The notes: generated by a model not told the origin, from the letters alone. Counted from the first letter of the stretch, positions 24,844 through 33,696 are shown. The stretch: 64,000 nt of DNA from Candidatus Poribacteria bacterium (GCA_028818695.1 JAPPNK010000012.1:1-64000), one strand, 5' to 3'. Numbers and translations are program-made.

Positions 24844-24932
24844 CGTCATTCCATGAAAACGGAAATCTTAGGGTCTGTTTGGAGGAGGACGCTTCCCATG
24901 ACACAATGTCCCAACTTAAGGCGGAAGGTCAG
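24844..24932 (+). repeat. Degenerate right half of family 1 element
   Basis: It contains a decayed central palindrome (cgtcattccatgaaaacgga) and a right end tgtcccaacttaaggcggaa followed by ggtcag, matching copies A and B. The left end is not found. The outer end lies 10 bp before the -35 box of the PBP promoter. Confidence 0.55.
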
Positions 24933-24942
24933 ATACGAGCGG

Positions 24943-24971
24943 TTGACATGACGGGGGCGGCGCGGTACACT
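24943..24971 (+). promoter_or_regulatory. Predicted promoter of the PBP gene
   Basis: TTGACA (24943-24948), a 17-bp spacer and TACACT (24966-24971), 33 bp before the ATG. Confidence 0.65.
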
Positions 24972-25004
24972 CTCAAAGCGTAACAAGTTGGGAGCGCCCG
25001 GTTG

Positions 25005-27272
25005 ATGCGCCGTTTTTTCCGAGCGGTTTTTCGCATTTTTCAGATCGCGTTTATTCTTGGCGTCGCCGCGCTCATGGTCGGCACCATCGCTCTCTGTACC
25101 TACATCTACCAGATTGTGGAAACCTTGCCGGACGGTCAAACCGATCTGCGCGAGCTGGAATACGGCGAAATCAAAATATGGAAACAGCATACGGAAATCT
25201 ACTCGGACATCGCCGAAATACGCGAAGGAGCCGCCCTGAGCCGCATCCGCCGCCGACTAGCCCGCCTTGAGTATGAACCCGCCTCGTTAGAAACGCTAGA
25301 AAGCGTCGGACCAGGCATGTATATGGACGAGGTCGCCGAAAACGGCAGCGGAACCCTTGCGGTTTTCACGCGCCCGTTTGAATTCCCCCGCCTTCGCGCC
25401 GTTTCAGGCTTGCATACGCTCCATTTTGAAAAGGGCGCCCTGCGCTCCATACAAGGCAACGACGGCGGACGGCGCAGCGTTCTCTACCTTGAACCGGAGC
25501 TGCTGGCGGAGCTTTACAACACGGACGACGGAGCCACCCGCCGATTGATACCGCTCAACGAGGCTCCCGACCAGCTCAAAGAGGCGATCTTAGCCGTCGA
25601 AGACCATGAATTTGAAAAACACCCTGGCATCCATGTCCGCCGCTTGATCGTGACCTTGGGGACCAACATGATACGGGGCGAACGGCACGGAGCCAGCACC
25701 ATCACGCAGCAGCTGGCGCGCAATATCCTGCTCAACCGAGGCAAGACGATACCGCGAAAAGTGCGCGAATGGGCGTTGGCGACTCTCATCGAACGCCGTT
25801 TTTCAAAAGATCAGATCCTTGAGCGGTACATGAACTTCGTCGATTTCGGCAGGCGGTACAATCGCGAAATGCGCGGCGTTCGGGAGGCGGCGCGCCTGCT
25901 TTTTGACAAGGAGGTCTCCGAACTGACGCTTGCCGAGTGCGCCCTGCTCGCGGGACTCCCAAACAGACCGACAGCGTTCTCGCCTGTCACCAACCCTGAA
26001 GCCTCAACGCGCCGGCGCAACTTTATCCTTGGACAGATGCTCCGCCGAGAATATATCGATCAGGCGGAATATGAAGAGGCGGTCAAAACAGAACTGACGC
26101 TCTCCGACCGCAAGCGGAAAGCGCCGAGCAATTCAGCGCCCTACTTTGCCGCGCATATCGAAGAGAGCCTGAAGCGGATCTACTCCAAAGAGGACCTGTA
26201 TATGCGCGGAATGCGCGTCTATACGACGCTTGATCCGCTGCTGCAAGAGGACGCCGACCGCGTCCTGCTGGCGGGCTTGAAGGAGCTTGACCAGTTTCTG
26301 GGATACCCCGACTTCAACGCAGAGATGCAAAAGCAAAAAGCGGGAGAAAGCCCCGCCCGCCCCTTGACCGACTATGTGCGCGGATGCATCGTCGCGCTGG
26401 ATGTAGAAACAGGGCGGATCGTCGCAATGGCAGGCGGACGCGACTGGAGCGTCCTCCCCTTCAACCATGTCACGCAGGGGCTTCGGCAGCCGGGGTCGGC
26501 GTTCAAACCGATCGTATACGCCGCCGCATGGGAGAACGGCATGCGCCCCTCCGACACAATCATTGACGAGCCGTGGTCGTTCAACGGCTGGACGCCTGAA
26601 AATTATACGCGCAACGAGTATCTGGGCGAGGTGGACCTCAAAACCGCGCTGATTCGGTCGCTGAACATACCGACGGCGCGTCTCCTGAATGAGCGGCTGG
26701 ACGTCGAGACGGTCGTTCAGACGGCGCGGAATCTCGGCATCGCGTCGCCCATCGGTCCGCATCCGTCCATCGCGCTTGGCACGGCAGAGGCGACTCCGCT
26801 GGAGATGACCGCCGCGTACGCCGCGTTTGCGAACGGCGGCTATCGCGTCGCGCCGATGGAGATTCTATATGTGACGCCGCTGCGCGATGTGAACCGCGTC
26901 ATCGATGAGTATGTCCCGAAGCGGAAGCGCGCCCTCTCGCCCGAATCGGCGGAAATGTCGCTGGAGACGCTTCGAGGCGTCCTTGATATATCGGGCGGCA
27001 CCGCCCGGCGGGCGCGTTCTCTGGGTTTCTATGAGCCGGCGGGCGGCAAGACAGGCACCACCTCCGGTTACGCCGACGCATGGTTCATCGGCTTCACGCC
27101 GCGCTACGCCGCCGGCGTCTGGATCGGTTTTGACGACCGCTCCAACAAGGTTCGCCGTTCAGGTTCTGAAGGAGCGCTGCCCATATGGGTCGAGTTTATG
27201 AAATCGGTCGTGGAAGAGCCGCAGGGATCGTTTCCCGCGTCTTCCTCCTCCTCGCCGCCCTCGGCGCCCTGA
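25005..27272 (+). CDS. Bifunctional peptidoglycan synthase, class A PBP (PBP1b-like)
   Basis: 755 residues from ATG 25005 (GGAG 10 nt upstream). It polymerises and crosslinks murein at the outer face of the inner membrane. A membrane anchor lies at about 12-38. A region at about 50-145 resembles UB2H, the LpoB-binding domain of PBP1b. The GT51 domain (about 165-345) has the catalytic Glu in 'AVEDHEF' and 'GASTITQQLARN'. The transpeptidase domain (about 400-735) has the SxxK 'PGSAFKP' near residue 500, the SxN 'SLN' and the 'GGKTGTTSGYADAW' box. The strong promoter upstream directs this gene and the small gene overlapping its 3' end. Confidence 0.95.
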   Translation: MRRFFRAVFRIFQIAFILGVAALMVGTIALCTYIYQIVETLPDGQTDLRELEYGEIKIWKQHTEIYSDIAEIREGAALSRIRRRLARLEYEPASLETLESVGPGMYMDEVAENGSGTLAVFTRPFEFPRLRAVSGLHTLHFEKGALRSIQGNDGGRRSVLYLEPELLAELYNTDDGATRRLIPLNEAPDQLKEAILAVEDHEFEKHPGIHVRRLIVTLGTNMIRGERHGASTITQQLARNILLNRGKTIPRKVREWALATLIERRFSKDQILERYMNFVDFGRRYNREMRGVREAARLLFDKEVSELTLAECALLAGLPNRPTAFSPVTNPEASTRRRNFILGQMLRREYIDQAEYEEAVKTELTLSDRKRKAPSNSAPYFAAHIEESLKRIYSKEDLYMRGMRVYTTLDPLLQEDADRVLLAGLKELDQFLGYPDFNAEMQKQKAGESPARPLTDYVRGCIVALDVETGRIVAMAGGRDWSVLPFNHVTQGLRQPGSAFKPIVYAAAWENGMRPSDTIIDEPWSFNGWTPENYTRNEYLGEVDLKTALIRSLNIPTARLLNERLDVETVVQTARNLGIASPIGPHPSIALGTAEATPLEMTAAYAAFANGGYRVAPMEILYVTPLRDVNRVIDEYVPKRKRALSPESAEMSLETLRGVLDISGGTARRARSLGFYEPAGGKTGTTSGYADAWFIGFTPRYAAGVWIGFDDRSNKVRRSGSEGALPIWVEFMKSVVEEPQGSFPASSSSSPPSAP

Positions 27273-27466
27273 CGCTGCTCCTCGCGTTGGAGCTGCATGC
27301 GCATGATACCTTGATTCCGCATCATGAGGAGGATTTCAAGCAGCTGACCGATCGGCGGGCGTTGGCGACGGCGCTGACGGTTCTCTTTGTGCTGGGATTG
27401 ACCGCCGCCGCTGTGTTCATCTACAAAAACGCGGACGCGGAAACGGACGAGGCGGACGATCCATAA
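27185..27466 (+). CDS. Small two-span membrane protein overlapping the PBP gene
   Basis: 93 residues. It begins 88 nt before the PBP stop in a different frame and continues 194 nt beyond it. There are two hydrophobic segments (about 18-37 VFLLLAALGALTLLLALEL and 60-81 ALTVLFVLGLTAAAVFIY) and an acidic C terminus (ETDEADD). No family recognised. The later membrane segment lies outside the PBP gene, which argues that the frame is real; the exact start is uncertain. Confidence 0.5.
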   Translation: MGRVYEIGRGRAAGIVSRVFLLLAALGALTLLLALELHAHDTLIPHHEEDFKQLTDRRALATALTVLFVLGLTAAAVFIYKNADAETDEADDP

Positions 27467-27487
27467 GCGCGCGTATATAAAGGAGAG

Positions 27488-27561
27488 CGCGCCCGACAGG
27501 ACTCGAACCTGTGACCTGAAGTTTAGGAAACTCCTGCTCTATCCAACTGAGCTACGGGCGC
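27488..27561 (-). tRNA. tRNA-Arg (anticodon CCT)
   Basis: A 74-nt cloverleaf: acceptor GCGCCCG/CGGGCGC, D arm AGCTCAGTTGGATAGAGC, anticodon arm GGAGT-TTCCTAA-ACTTC giving CCU, T arm with GGTTCGAGTCC. CCA is not encoded. It reads AGG codons. Confidence 0.95.
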
Positions 27562-27572
27562 ATCTGGGGTAT

Positions 27573-27601
27573 AGTGTAGCCGGCATGCGCTTTCATGTCA
27601 A
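27573..27601 (-). promoter_or_regulatory. Predicted tRNA-Arg promoter
   Basis: On the minus strand TTGACA (27601-27596), a 17-bp spacer and TACACT (27578-27573), 11 bp before the mature tRNA 5' end. Confidence 0.65.
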
Positions 27602-27647
27602 AGGCGCGCTTCATCGGGAAGCGTTAGCGATGGAGTTTATTTTCTTG

Positions 27648-27677
27648 TTGACGCAATTAGCGGAAGATGCGTAAGAT
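27648..27677 (+). promoter_or_regulatory. Predicted promoter of the Cache lipoprotein gene
   Basis: TTGACG (27648-27653), an 18-bp spacer and TAAGAT (27672-27677). Confidence 0.5.
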
Positions 27678-27759
27678 AGACGCTGCGCTGCCATTTGTAT
27701 AGCATGGCGGCGCAGCGTAACCGCCTCGAAATGAAGCGGGGCTGAACAAGGAGCGAGAA

Positions 27760-28287
27760 ATGCGAAAGGTCCATCACAACATACGCCCCATGATCGCCCT
27801 GATTGTTCTACTGCTTGGCATCGGAGCTGCGCAAGGCTGCGGCGCCGGCGCCCCCACCCAGGAGGAGCTGAAGACGCAGGCGGCTGCCGCTCTAGATTCT
27901 CTGGTTGCCGAATTGGCGGCGGAGCGGCCGATCGACGTTGCCGCATATACGGAGCGCTTGCAGGCATACCTGGAAGCCCACCCGGCGTTCTACGGCAGCG
28001 CCGCCGCGCTGCTGGACGAGACTGGCGCCGTTGTTGCAAGCCCCTACGTCTACCGCGCCGACGACGGCTACCAGACTCGCGATCTTGCCCATCCTAAATA
28101 CAACATTCAGGAGCAAAAGTGGATCACGATGCCGTTGGCAGCGGACGCGGGCATCTGGACGCCCCCCTATTTTGATGCGGGCGGCGGCGATATCTGGATG
28201 ATTACGCGCTCGGTCCCAGTGCGCGACGCTGAAGGCGTCTTCGCCGTCATCACCACTGATCTGCCTGTGGACGCTCCCGGCCGGTGA
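27760..28287 (+). CDS. Lipoprotein with a single Cache (PDC-like) sensor domain
   Basis: 175 residues. The signal peptide ends in a lipobox-like 'GAAQGC' (Cys at about 27). The rest, about 40-170, matches the Cache fold: a long helix ('LDSLVAELAAERPIDVAAYT'), then 'FYGSAAALLDETGAVVASPYVY' and 'GIWTPPYFDAGGGDIWMITRS', ending 'VFAVITTDL'. Cache domains bind small molecules outside the cell, usually as part of chemoreceptors or kinases. Here there is no signalling domain, so it may act as a ligand-binding accessory. No transporter is next to it. Confidence 0.75.
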   Translation: MRKVHHNIRPMIALIVLLLGIGAAQGCGAGAPTQEELKTQAAAALDSLVAELAAERPIDVAAYTERLQAYLEAHPAFYGSAAALLDETGAVVASPYVYRADDGYQTRDLAHPKYNIQEQKWITMPLAADAGIWTPPYFDAGGGDIWMITRSVPVRDAEGVFAVITTDLPVDAPGR

Positions 28288-28479
28288 CGCTTCCTATGTA
28301 CATGTCCATCGCGGACGGCATGTCCGCGCTGAGGCGGCGATACCGGATGAAAGGAAGGCGGTAAGAAATGTCGGCGCGGACGGAATCATGTTGGCTGCTT
28401 TGAAGAATGACACAGGATCTGTCTCGGACGCAACCGATGTCGAGGCAGTAATAGACGCTTCGCTTTTTGGAGGAATAAA

Positions 28480-29670
28480 ATGAGCAAGTTAAACATCGCG
28501 CTGATCGGAGCGGGGCGGCGTGGGGCCGGGGCGCATCTGCCCGTCATACCCGCATTGTCGGACACATACCGCCTCGTTGCCGTCTGCGACATTGACGAGG
28601 AGACGGCGAACAAATACGCCCGGCAATACGGCGTCAACGCCTACACCGATGTGCGCCGAATGGCCGCCGAAGAGGAGCTGGATGTGGCAGATGTGACCGT
28701 CCCAGGGCCGGCGCATCATGCGGTGTGCGTTTATCTGGCGCGGCAGGGGGTGAATATCCTGTGTGAAACGCCCATTGCGGTCACCCTAGCGCAGGCAGAC
28801 ATGATGATTGAGGCGGCGCGCGAAAGCGGAGTCGTCCTGGAGATCGCCGAAAATTACTACCGCGCGCCGATGGAGCGGTTCAAAACGGAACTGATCAAGC
28901 GCGGCGTCATCGGAAAAGTGTCGCGCATCTACCGCATCTTTCGAGAGGGCGGATACCACGGGATGAGCATGCTGCGTCTGCGGGCGGGCGGTAACCCTGT
29001 CTCCGTCCTGGGCATAGCCCATGAAACGCCGGTGATCCCGCATATCGACCGAATGAAACGCCGCCACACATCGGAGCGGTGGTCGCTCAGCTATATCGAT
29101 TTTGACAGCGGCGCGGCGGCGGTGATGATGTACTCCAACGTCATCCATGGACGGACGCTGGGGCGCAAGGTGAACTCAACCGGTCAGGTGCATGGCGAAA
29201 GCGGAGCGATTGTGGAAAACGATGTCTATGCGGTTCCGGCGGCGGAGCTGGAAGCGGGCGCAATTGCGCGCGCCTATGCGCCGCGCCGAGTGACGAAGCG
29301 CATCGACGGGGTGGACGCGCTGCAGCGCATTGAGCTGGAGCTGCCGGACGAAACGGTCGTCTGGGAGAACCCGCTCGCGCACCTGCCGATCTTGGAGGGG
29401 CGGGTCAATGTGGCGGATGAGCTGCTGTCGGCGGCGGCAGCGGTACGGTCGGGCGAGCCGCCGGAATACGGCGCAGAGGCGGGCCGCCTTGACCAGGAGA
29501 TGAACATAGCTGTCAGCGAGTCGGCGCGCCGAGGCCGCGAGTCGATCTTCTTCCCCCTTACCGAAGAGACCGCCGGGGAACGCTCAACCCATGCGAGCTA
29601 TCAGGCGAATTACGGCGTCGAGTGGAACGACGTTGACGGCCTTTTGGATGTGTATTTCCCTCGCCGTTGA
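28480..29670 (+). CDS. Gfo/Idh/MocA-family oxidoreductase lacking the EKP lysine
   Basis: 396 residues; GGAGG precedes the ATG. N-terminal Rossmann fold 'ALIGAGRRGAGAHLPVIPAL', then 'LVAVCDIDEETANKYARQYG'. The family's conserved E-K-P segment reads 'LCETPIAVTLAQ', with Thr in place of the lysine that normally contacts substrate and cofactor. The C-terminal alpha/beta domain starts near residue 130 ('IAENYYRAPMERFKTELI'). The family mostly oxidises or reduces sugars with NAD(P). The loss of Lys suggests altered or absent catalysis. The preceding 190 bp hold no clear gene. Confidence 0.85.
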   Translation: MSKLNIALIGAGRRGAGAHLPVIPALSDTYRLVAVCDIDEETANKYARQYGVNAYTDVRRMAAEEELDVADVTVPGPAHHAVCVYLARQGVNILCETPIAVTLAQADMMIEAARESGVVLEIAENYYRAPMERFKTELIKRGVIGKVSRIYRIFREGGYHGMSMLRLRAGGNPVSVLGIAHETPVIPHIDRMKRRHTSERWSLSYIDFDSGAAAVMMYSNVIHGRTLGRKVNSTGQVHGESGAIVENDVYAVPAAELEAGAIARAYAPRRVTKRIDGVDALQRIELELPDETVVWENPLAHLPILEGRVNVADELLSAAAAVRSGEPPEYGAEAGRLDQEMNIAVSESARRGRESIFFPLTEETAGERSTHASYQANYGVEWNDVDGLLDVYFPRR

Positions 29671-29704
29671 GGAGCGCGTTCTCCGCGCCGGTTGTCCCTT
29701 AAGT

Positions 29705-29733
29705 TTGACCTTCGGGCGTCGCTCTGACATACT
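29705..29733 (+). promoter_or_regulatory. Predicted promoter of the gap-pgk-tpiA-secG run
   Basis: TTGACC (29705-29710), a 17-bp spacer and CATACT (29728-29733), about 87 bp before the gap start. Confidence 0.55.
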
Positions 29734-29819
29734 TATTAGCTGGCAGATTGTGTTGAAAGCGTCCGGCGTATCGGTCGGCCAACAATGATCTGTATCGTCT
29801 TTTTTTGAAGGAGTTTCGA

Positions 29820-30833
29820 ATGCCTGTGCGTGTCGGCATCAACGGGTTTGGACGCATCGGCCGAAATTCGTTTCGGTCTATGCTTAACAAACATGCGGAC
29901 AATATAGAGATAGCAGCGGTGAACGATCTGACGCCGTCCAGCGTCAGCGCGCATCTGCTGCGTTACGACTCAAACTACGGCGGCTTCCAAGGAACGGTGG
30001 AAGAGGCGGAGAACGCGATCGTCGTCAACGGAAAAACGGTACGATACTTCGCCGAACCGGACCCTGCGAAGATACCTTGGGAAGACGCCGGCGTCGAAAT
30101 CGTCGTCGAATCGACCGGTTTTTTCACAGACGCCGAAAAAGCCGCTGGACATCTCGGCGGAAGCGTCAAGAAAACGATCATCAGCGCTCCCGCGTCCAAC
30201 GAAGATCTGACCGTCGTCATCGGCGTCAACGAGGACGCTTACGACCCCGCCCGGCACCATGTCGTCTCCAACGCTTCCTGTACAACGAACTGCCTTGCCC
30301 CCGTCGGCAAGGTTCTGCTCGATTCGTTCGGCGTTGAAAAAGGGTTTATGACGACCGTCCACGCCTATACAGGCGACCAAAAGCTGCAGGACATCGGCCA
30401 TAAAGACCTGCGCCGCGCGCGCGCCGCCGCCGCAAACATCATCCCGACAACGACCGGCGCGGCAAAAGCGATCAGCCTTGTCATTCCAGATCTGGAAGGC
30501 AAGATGCATGGGCTTGCGATGCGCGTTCCCACCGCCACCGTTTCCATCGTCGACCTTGTCGTCGAAACAAGCAGGGACACGACAGAAGACGAGGTGAACG
30601 ACGCCTTAAAGGCGGCCGCCGAAGGGCGCATGTCGGGCGTATTGGATGTATGCGATGAGAAGCTGGTCTCGGCCGACTTCATAGGCAGCGAGTTCTCCTC
30701 AATTGTGGACGCCCTCTCGACGCTCGTGCTGCAGGGCAACCTTGTCAAGGTTCTTTCCTGGTACGACAACGAATGGGGCTATTCAACGCGCATCGGCGAT
30801 CTCGTCCATTACATCGCGCAGAAAGGTCTGTAA
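29820..30833 (+). CDS. gap: Glyceraldehyde-3-phosphate dehydrogenase
   Basis: 337 residues from ATG 29820, preceded by GAAGGAG. It converts glyceraldehyde-3-phosphate, NAD and phosphate into 1,3-bisphosphoglycerate. NAD-binding 'GINGFGRIGRNSFRSM', the catalytic Cys in 'VSNASCTTNCLAP', 'TVHAYTGDQKLQD' and the C-terminal 'SWYDNEWGYSTRI' are all intact. First gene of an apparent operon: pgk begins 5 nt after its stop. Confidence 0.97.
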   Translation: MPVRVGINGFGRIGRNSFRSMLNKHADNIEIAAVNDLTPSSVSAHLLRYDSNYGGFQGTVEEAENAIVVNGKTVRYFAEPDPAKIPWEDAGVEIVVESTGFFTDAEKAAGHLGGSVKKTIISAPASNEDLTVVIGVNEDAYDPARHHVVSNASCTTNCLAPVGKVLLDSFGVEKGFMTTVHAYTGDQKLQDIGHKDLRRARAAAANIIPTTTGAAKAISLVIPDLEGKMHGLAMRVPTATVSIVDLVVETSRDTTEDEVNDALKAAAEGRMSGVLDVCDEKLVSADFIGSEFSSIVDALSTLVLQGNLVKVLSWYDNEWGYSTRIGDLVHYIAQKGL

Positions 30834-30838
30834 CGGCC

Positions 30839-32029
30839 GTGCCGCGCAAATGGAATGTTCATGATCTGGACGCGGCCGGCAAGACTGTGTTGACGCGCGT
30901 CGATTTCAATGCGCCGTTGAGCGGCGGGAAGGTTGCCGACGACACGCGCATCCGCGCCTCTCTCCCGACGATCCGCGCGCTTCAAAAACAGGGGGCGAAG
31001 ATTGTTCTCGCGTCGCATCTCGGCCGTCCAAAGGGGGAGAGGAATCTGGAGTATACGCTGGCGCCGGTCGCGGAGCGTTTGAGCGCTCTTCTGGGGGAAA
31101 CGGCGCGCTTTGTTCCCGACTGCGTCGGCGCAAGCGTCTCCGAGGCGGTTGAGCGCCTTGAGCCGGGCGGCGTTCTCCTGCTTGAAAACCTGCGTTTTTA
31201 TCCGGGCGAAGAGGCGAACGATCCCGAATTTGCGCGTCAGCTAGCCTCATGCGCCGATCTGTACGTCAACGACGCCTTCGGAGCCGCGCACCGCGCGCAT
31301 GCGTCCACGGTCGGCGCCGCGCAGATGCTGCCCCCTGCAGCGGCCGGCTTGCTCATGGAGCGGGAGCTGACCTATCTTAGCAAGGCGTTTGACAATCCGC
31401 CCCGTCCATTTTATGCCGTTCTCGGCGGGGCGAAAGTGTCTGACAAGATCGGAGTTCTGCGCGCGCTCATGGACGCCGCGGACGCGATCCTGATCGGGGG
31501 CGCCATGGCGTACACCTTCCTTGTTGCGCTTGGAAGGCAGGTCGGCAATTCGCTTGTTGAACCGGACAAGATCGAGACGGCGCGCGATCTGATTGTTCAG
31601 TCGATGATGAAACGCGCGCCGCTGTACCTACCGATTGACCATATCATTGCGAAGGAGCTGTCGCCGGACGCCGAGGCGGCCGCCGCTTGGCGCGACACGA
31701 TCCCCGAAGACTGCGAGGCGCTGGACATCGGACCCGCGACCCTTGAGATGTACGCGCTCATCCTGCGCCGGGCGAAGATGATTGTCTGGAACGGACCGCT
31801 CGGCGTGTACGAGGTGGACGCCTTTGCGGGCGGAACGCTCGGAATGGCGCGCGCGCTAGGCGAAATGGACGCCGAAACGATCATCGGCGGGGGGGACTGC
31901 GCAGCGGCTGTTGAAAAAGCGGGAGCCGCCGACCGCATGACGCATGTCAGCACAGGCGGGGGCGCCGCGCTTGAATTTCTGGAAGGCCGCGAGCTGCCGG
32001 GCGTTGCGGCGTTGACCGATAAAATGTAG
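30839..32029 (+). CDS. pgk: Phosphoglycerate kinase
   Basis: 396 residues from GTG 30839 (an ATG-started frame reaches back into gap but its extra residues are unlike the family). It makes ATP from 1,3-bisphosphoglycerate. 'VLTRVDFNAPL', 'LASHLGRPKG', 'LLLENLRFYPGEE', 'YVNDAFGAAHRAHAST', 'AVLGGAKVSDKI' and the nucleotide end 'IGGGDCAAAV...VSTGGGAALEFLEG' are all present. It is followed by tpiA after 16 nt. Confidence 0.96.
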   Translation: MPRKWNVHDLDAAGKTVLTRVDFNAPLSGGKVADDTRIRASLPTIRALQKQGAKIVLASHLGRPKGERNLEYTLAPVAERLSALLGETARFVPDCVGASVSEAVERLEPGGVLLLENLRFYPGEEANDPEFARQLASCADLYVNDAFGAAHRAHASTVGAAQMLPPAAAGLLMERELTYLSKAFDNPPRPFYAVLGGAKVSDKIGVLRALMDAADAILIGGAMAYTFLVALGRQVGNSLVEPDKIETARDLIVQSMMKRAPLYLPIDHIIAKELSPDAEAAAAWRDTIPEDCEALDIGPATLEMYALILRRAKMIVWNGPLGVYEVDAFAGGTLGMARALGEMDAETIIGGGDCAAAVEKAGAADRMTHVSTGGGAALEFLEGRELPGVAALTDKM

Positions 32030-32045
32030 AATAGAAAAGAGAACG

Positions 32046-32822
32046 ATGCGAAGACCGATCATAGCCGGCAACTGGAAGATGAACATGACGCCCTCCGAGT
32101 CGGCTGCGTTTATAGAGGCGTTGTCGCCGTTGATCGCGGAAGCGGGAGACGCGGAGATTGTCGTCGCGCCGCCGTTTCCTGCGCTGTACGCGGTGGCGCT
32201 GTTGACAAAGGGCGGTGCGGTCAGCCGGCCGATACGGCTCGCCGCGCAGAACCTGCACTGGGAAGAGAAGGGAGCCTACACCGGCGAGGTCTCCGCCGAG
32301 ATGCTTGCCGACATCGGCTGCGATTATGCGATTGTGGCGCACTCGGAGCGGCGGCAGTATTTCGGCGAAACCAACGAAACGGCCGCGCTCAAAATCAAGG
32401 CGGCGCTGAGATGCGGAATCGTCCCGATTTACTGCGTCGGCGAAACGCTTGAGCAGCGCGAAACGGGGCAGGTGGAGGCGGTCTTGAAGGCGCAGTTGCG
32501 CGGCGGACTTGACGGCATGACAGCGGAGCAGGCTCGATCCGCAACGATCGCGTATGAACCTGTCTGGGCGATCGGGACGGGAAAGACGGCGTCGCAGGAG
32601 CAGGCGCAGGAGGCGCACGCTCTGATACGCGCGGAGCTCGCGGAGATGTTTGACGAAAAAACTGCGCAGACCGTACGGATACAGTACGGCGGCAGCATGA
32701 AGCCGGAGAACGCCGGCGGACTGCTGGCGCAGCCGGATATTGACGGCGGGTTGATTGGCGGCGCCAGCTTAGACGCCGAATCGTTCGCCCGTATTGTGAT
32801 GGCAGCAAACCGTTTGGGATAA
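32046..32822 (+). CDS. tpiA: Triosephosphate isomerase
   Basis: 258 residues. It interconverts DHAP and glyceraldehyde-3-phosphate. 'AGNWKMN' holds the catalytic Lys, 'IVAHSERRQYFGE' the catalytic His, 'AYEPVWAIGTGKTAS' the catalytic Glu and flexible loop 6, and 'IQYGGSMKPENA' with 'GGLIGGASL' binds phosphate. Third of the glycolytic genes; secG starts 3 nt after its stop. Confidence 0.97.
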   Translation: MRRPIIAGNWKMNMTPSESAAFIEALSPLIAEAGDAEIVVAPPFPALYAVALLTKGGAVSRPIRLAAQNLHWEEKGAYTGEVSAEMLADIGCDYAIVAHSERRQYFGETNETAALKIKAALRCGIVPIYCVGETLEQRETGQVEAVLKAQLRGGLDGMTAEQARSATIAYEPVWAIGTGKTASQEQAQEAHALIRAELAEMFDEKTAQTVRIQYGGSMKPENAGGLLAQPDIDGGLIGGASLDAESFARIVMAANRLG

Positions 32823-32825
32823 CGA

Positions 32826-33263
32826 ATGCCGATTTTAGAAGGAACCTTGACCGTTTTATTTGTGATCGTTTGCGTGATGATGATCCTTGCGATCCTGATT
32901 CAGCCGGGGAAAGGCGAAGGACTCGGAGCCATCGCCGGCATGTCGACTCAGACCTTTGGAGGGGCGGGACCGACCTCGTTTCTGTCGAAGTTGACGGCGG
33001 GCATCGCTGTCGCCTATATGGTGCTGGTGATTGCTCTCGGCAGGGTGACCGGCGGAGGCGCCGACATCACGCCTGCGACTCAAGAGCCGGAGATTCAAGC
33101 CATAGAAACCGAGGACAGCGAAACAGAAGCGGCAGAAGACGCTGAACAAAACGGGGAAACGGGAGCGTCCGAAAACGCCGAAACGGACGATTCGGGCGAA
33201 ACTGAAAACGCCGAAACGGACGGCGCCGAAGACGATTCAGGCGGCGCGGACGCAGATGAGTAA
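32826..33263 (+). CDS. secG: Preprotein translocase subunit SecG
   Basis: 145 residues. SecG stabilises SecYE during SecA-driven export. Two membrane spans (about 4-22 and 53-73) flank the family loop 'PGKGEGLGAIAGMSTQTFGG'. The C-terminal 60 residues are an acidic repeat-rich tail (ENAETDDSGETENAETDG), longer than the E. coli tail. The tpiA-secG order is common in bacteria. The stop overlaps the next start by 8 nt. Confidence 0.92.
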   Translation: MPILEGTLTVLFVIVCVMMILAILIQPGKGEGLGAIAGMSTQTFGGAGPTSFLSKLTAGIAVAYMVLVIALGRVTGGGADITPATQEPEIQAIETEDSETEAAEDAEQNGETGASENAETDDSGETENAETDGAEDDSGGADADE

Positions 33264-33696
33264 CGCTTCGAAGGCGGCGCATGAATGGACGGCGCTGCCG
33301 GCGGCCGACCGTAAAGCGGTTTCAGCAGCGGTGGCGGCGGGCGCGGTAGGGATTTCATGCGCGGTCGGCGCGCTCTACGGAGCGTTTTTTGGCTTTTTGT
33401 CGGCGGCGCTCCTCTTTGGCGGGACCGCGTCGCACTGGGTTCCGCGGCGCTATTCGGCGTTTCAAGACCGGCTGGAGGTGCGGTATCTGTTTTGGCCGCG
33501 GCCCGCCTCTTACGGCTGGAGTCAGTTTCGCGGTTGTCTGCGGGCGGGGGAATCGTTTTTGTTGAGCCGTCAACCGACGGACGCGGCATTGGCGCGCCTT
33601 CGAGGCCTCCGCGTCGTCCTTCCAAAAGACAGCGACTCCGAGGCGGAATGGATGCGCAGACGCATTGAAAGCTCCGACAAAGCCCAACATGAATGA
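33256..33696 (+). CDS. Membrane-associated hypothetical protein
   Basis: 146 residues. A hydrophobic hairpin, about residues 22-58 (AVAAGAVGISCAVGALYGAF and FGFLSAALLFGG), is followed by a soluble part with 'RLEVRYLFWPRPASYGWSQF' and 'LRVVLPKDSDSEAEWMRRRI'. No family recognised. It overlaps secG by 8 nt and the next gene by 8 nt, so it belongs to the same transcription unit. Confidence 0.7.
   Translation: MSNASKAAHEWTALPAADRKAVSAAVAAGAVGISCAVGALYGAFFGFLSAALLFGGTASHWVPRRYSAFQDRLEVRYLFWPRPASYGWSQFRGCLRAGESFLLSRQPTDAALARLRGLRVVLPKDSDSEAEWMRRRIESSDKAQHE

Noticed and set aside
23555-24904. 449-residue minus-strand frame rich in Pro, Ser and Ala opposite the lipoprotein gene
   Set aside because: A mirror of the GAG/GCG repeats of the lipoprotein gene; no start signal and low-complexity composition.
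28288-28479. An open frame continuing past the Cache gene and ending in 'DASLFGGIK' just before the Gfo/Idh gene
   Set aside because: No ribosome-binding site, a frame change is needed to join it to the Cache protein, and no family resemblance was seen; it may be chance.
30773-30838. Longer N terminus of Pgk starting inside gap
   Set aside because: The added residues do not match Pgk; GTG 30839 gives the normal length and start.
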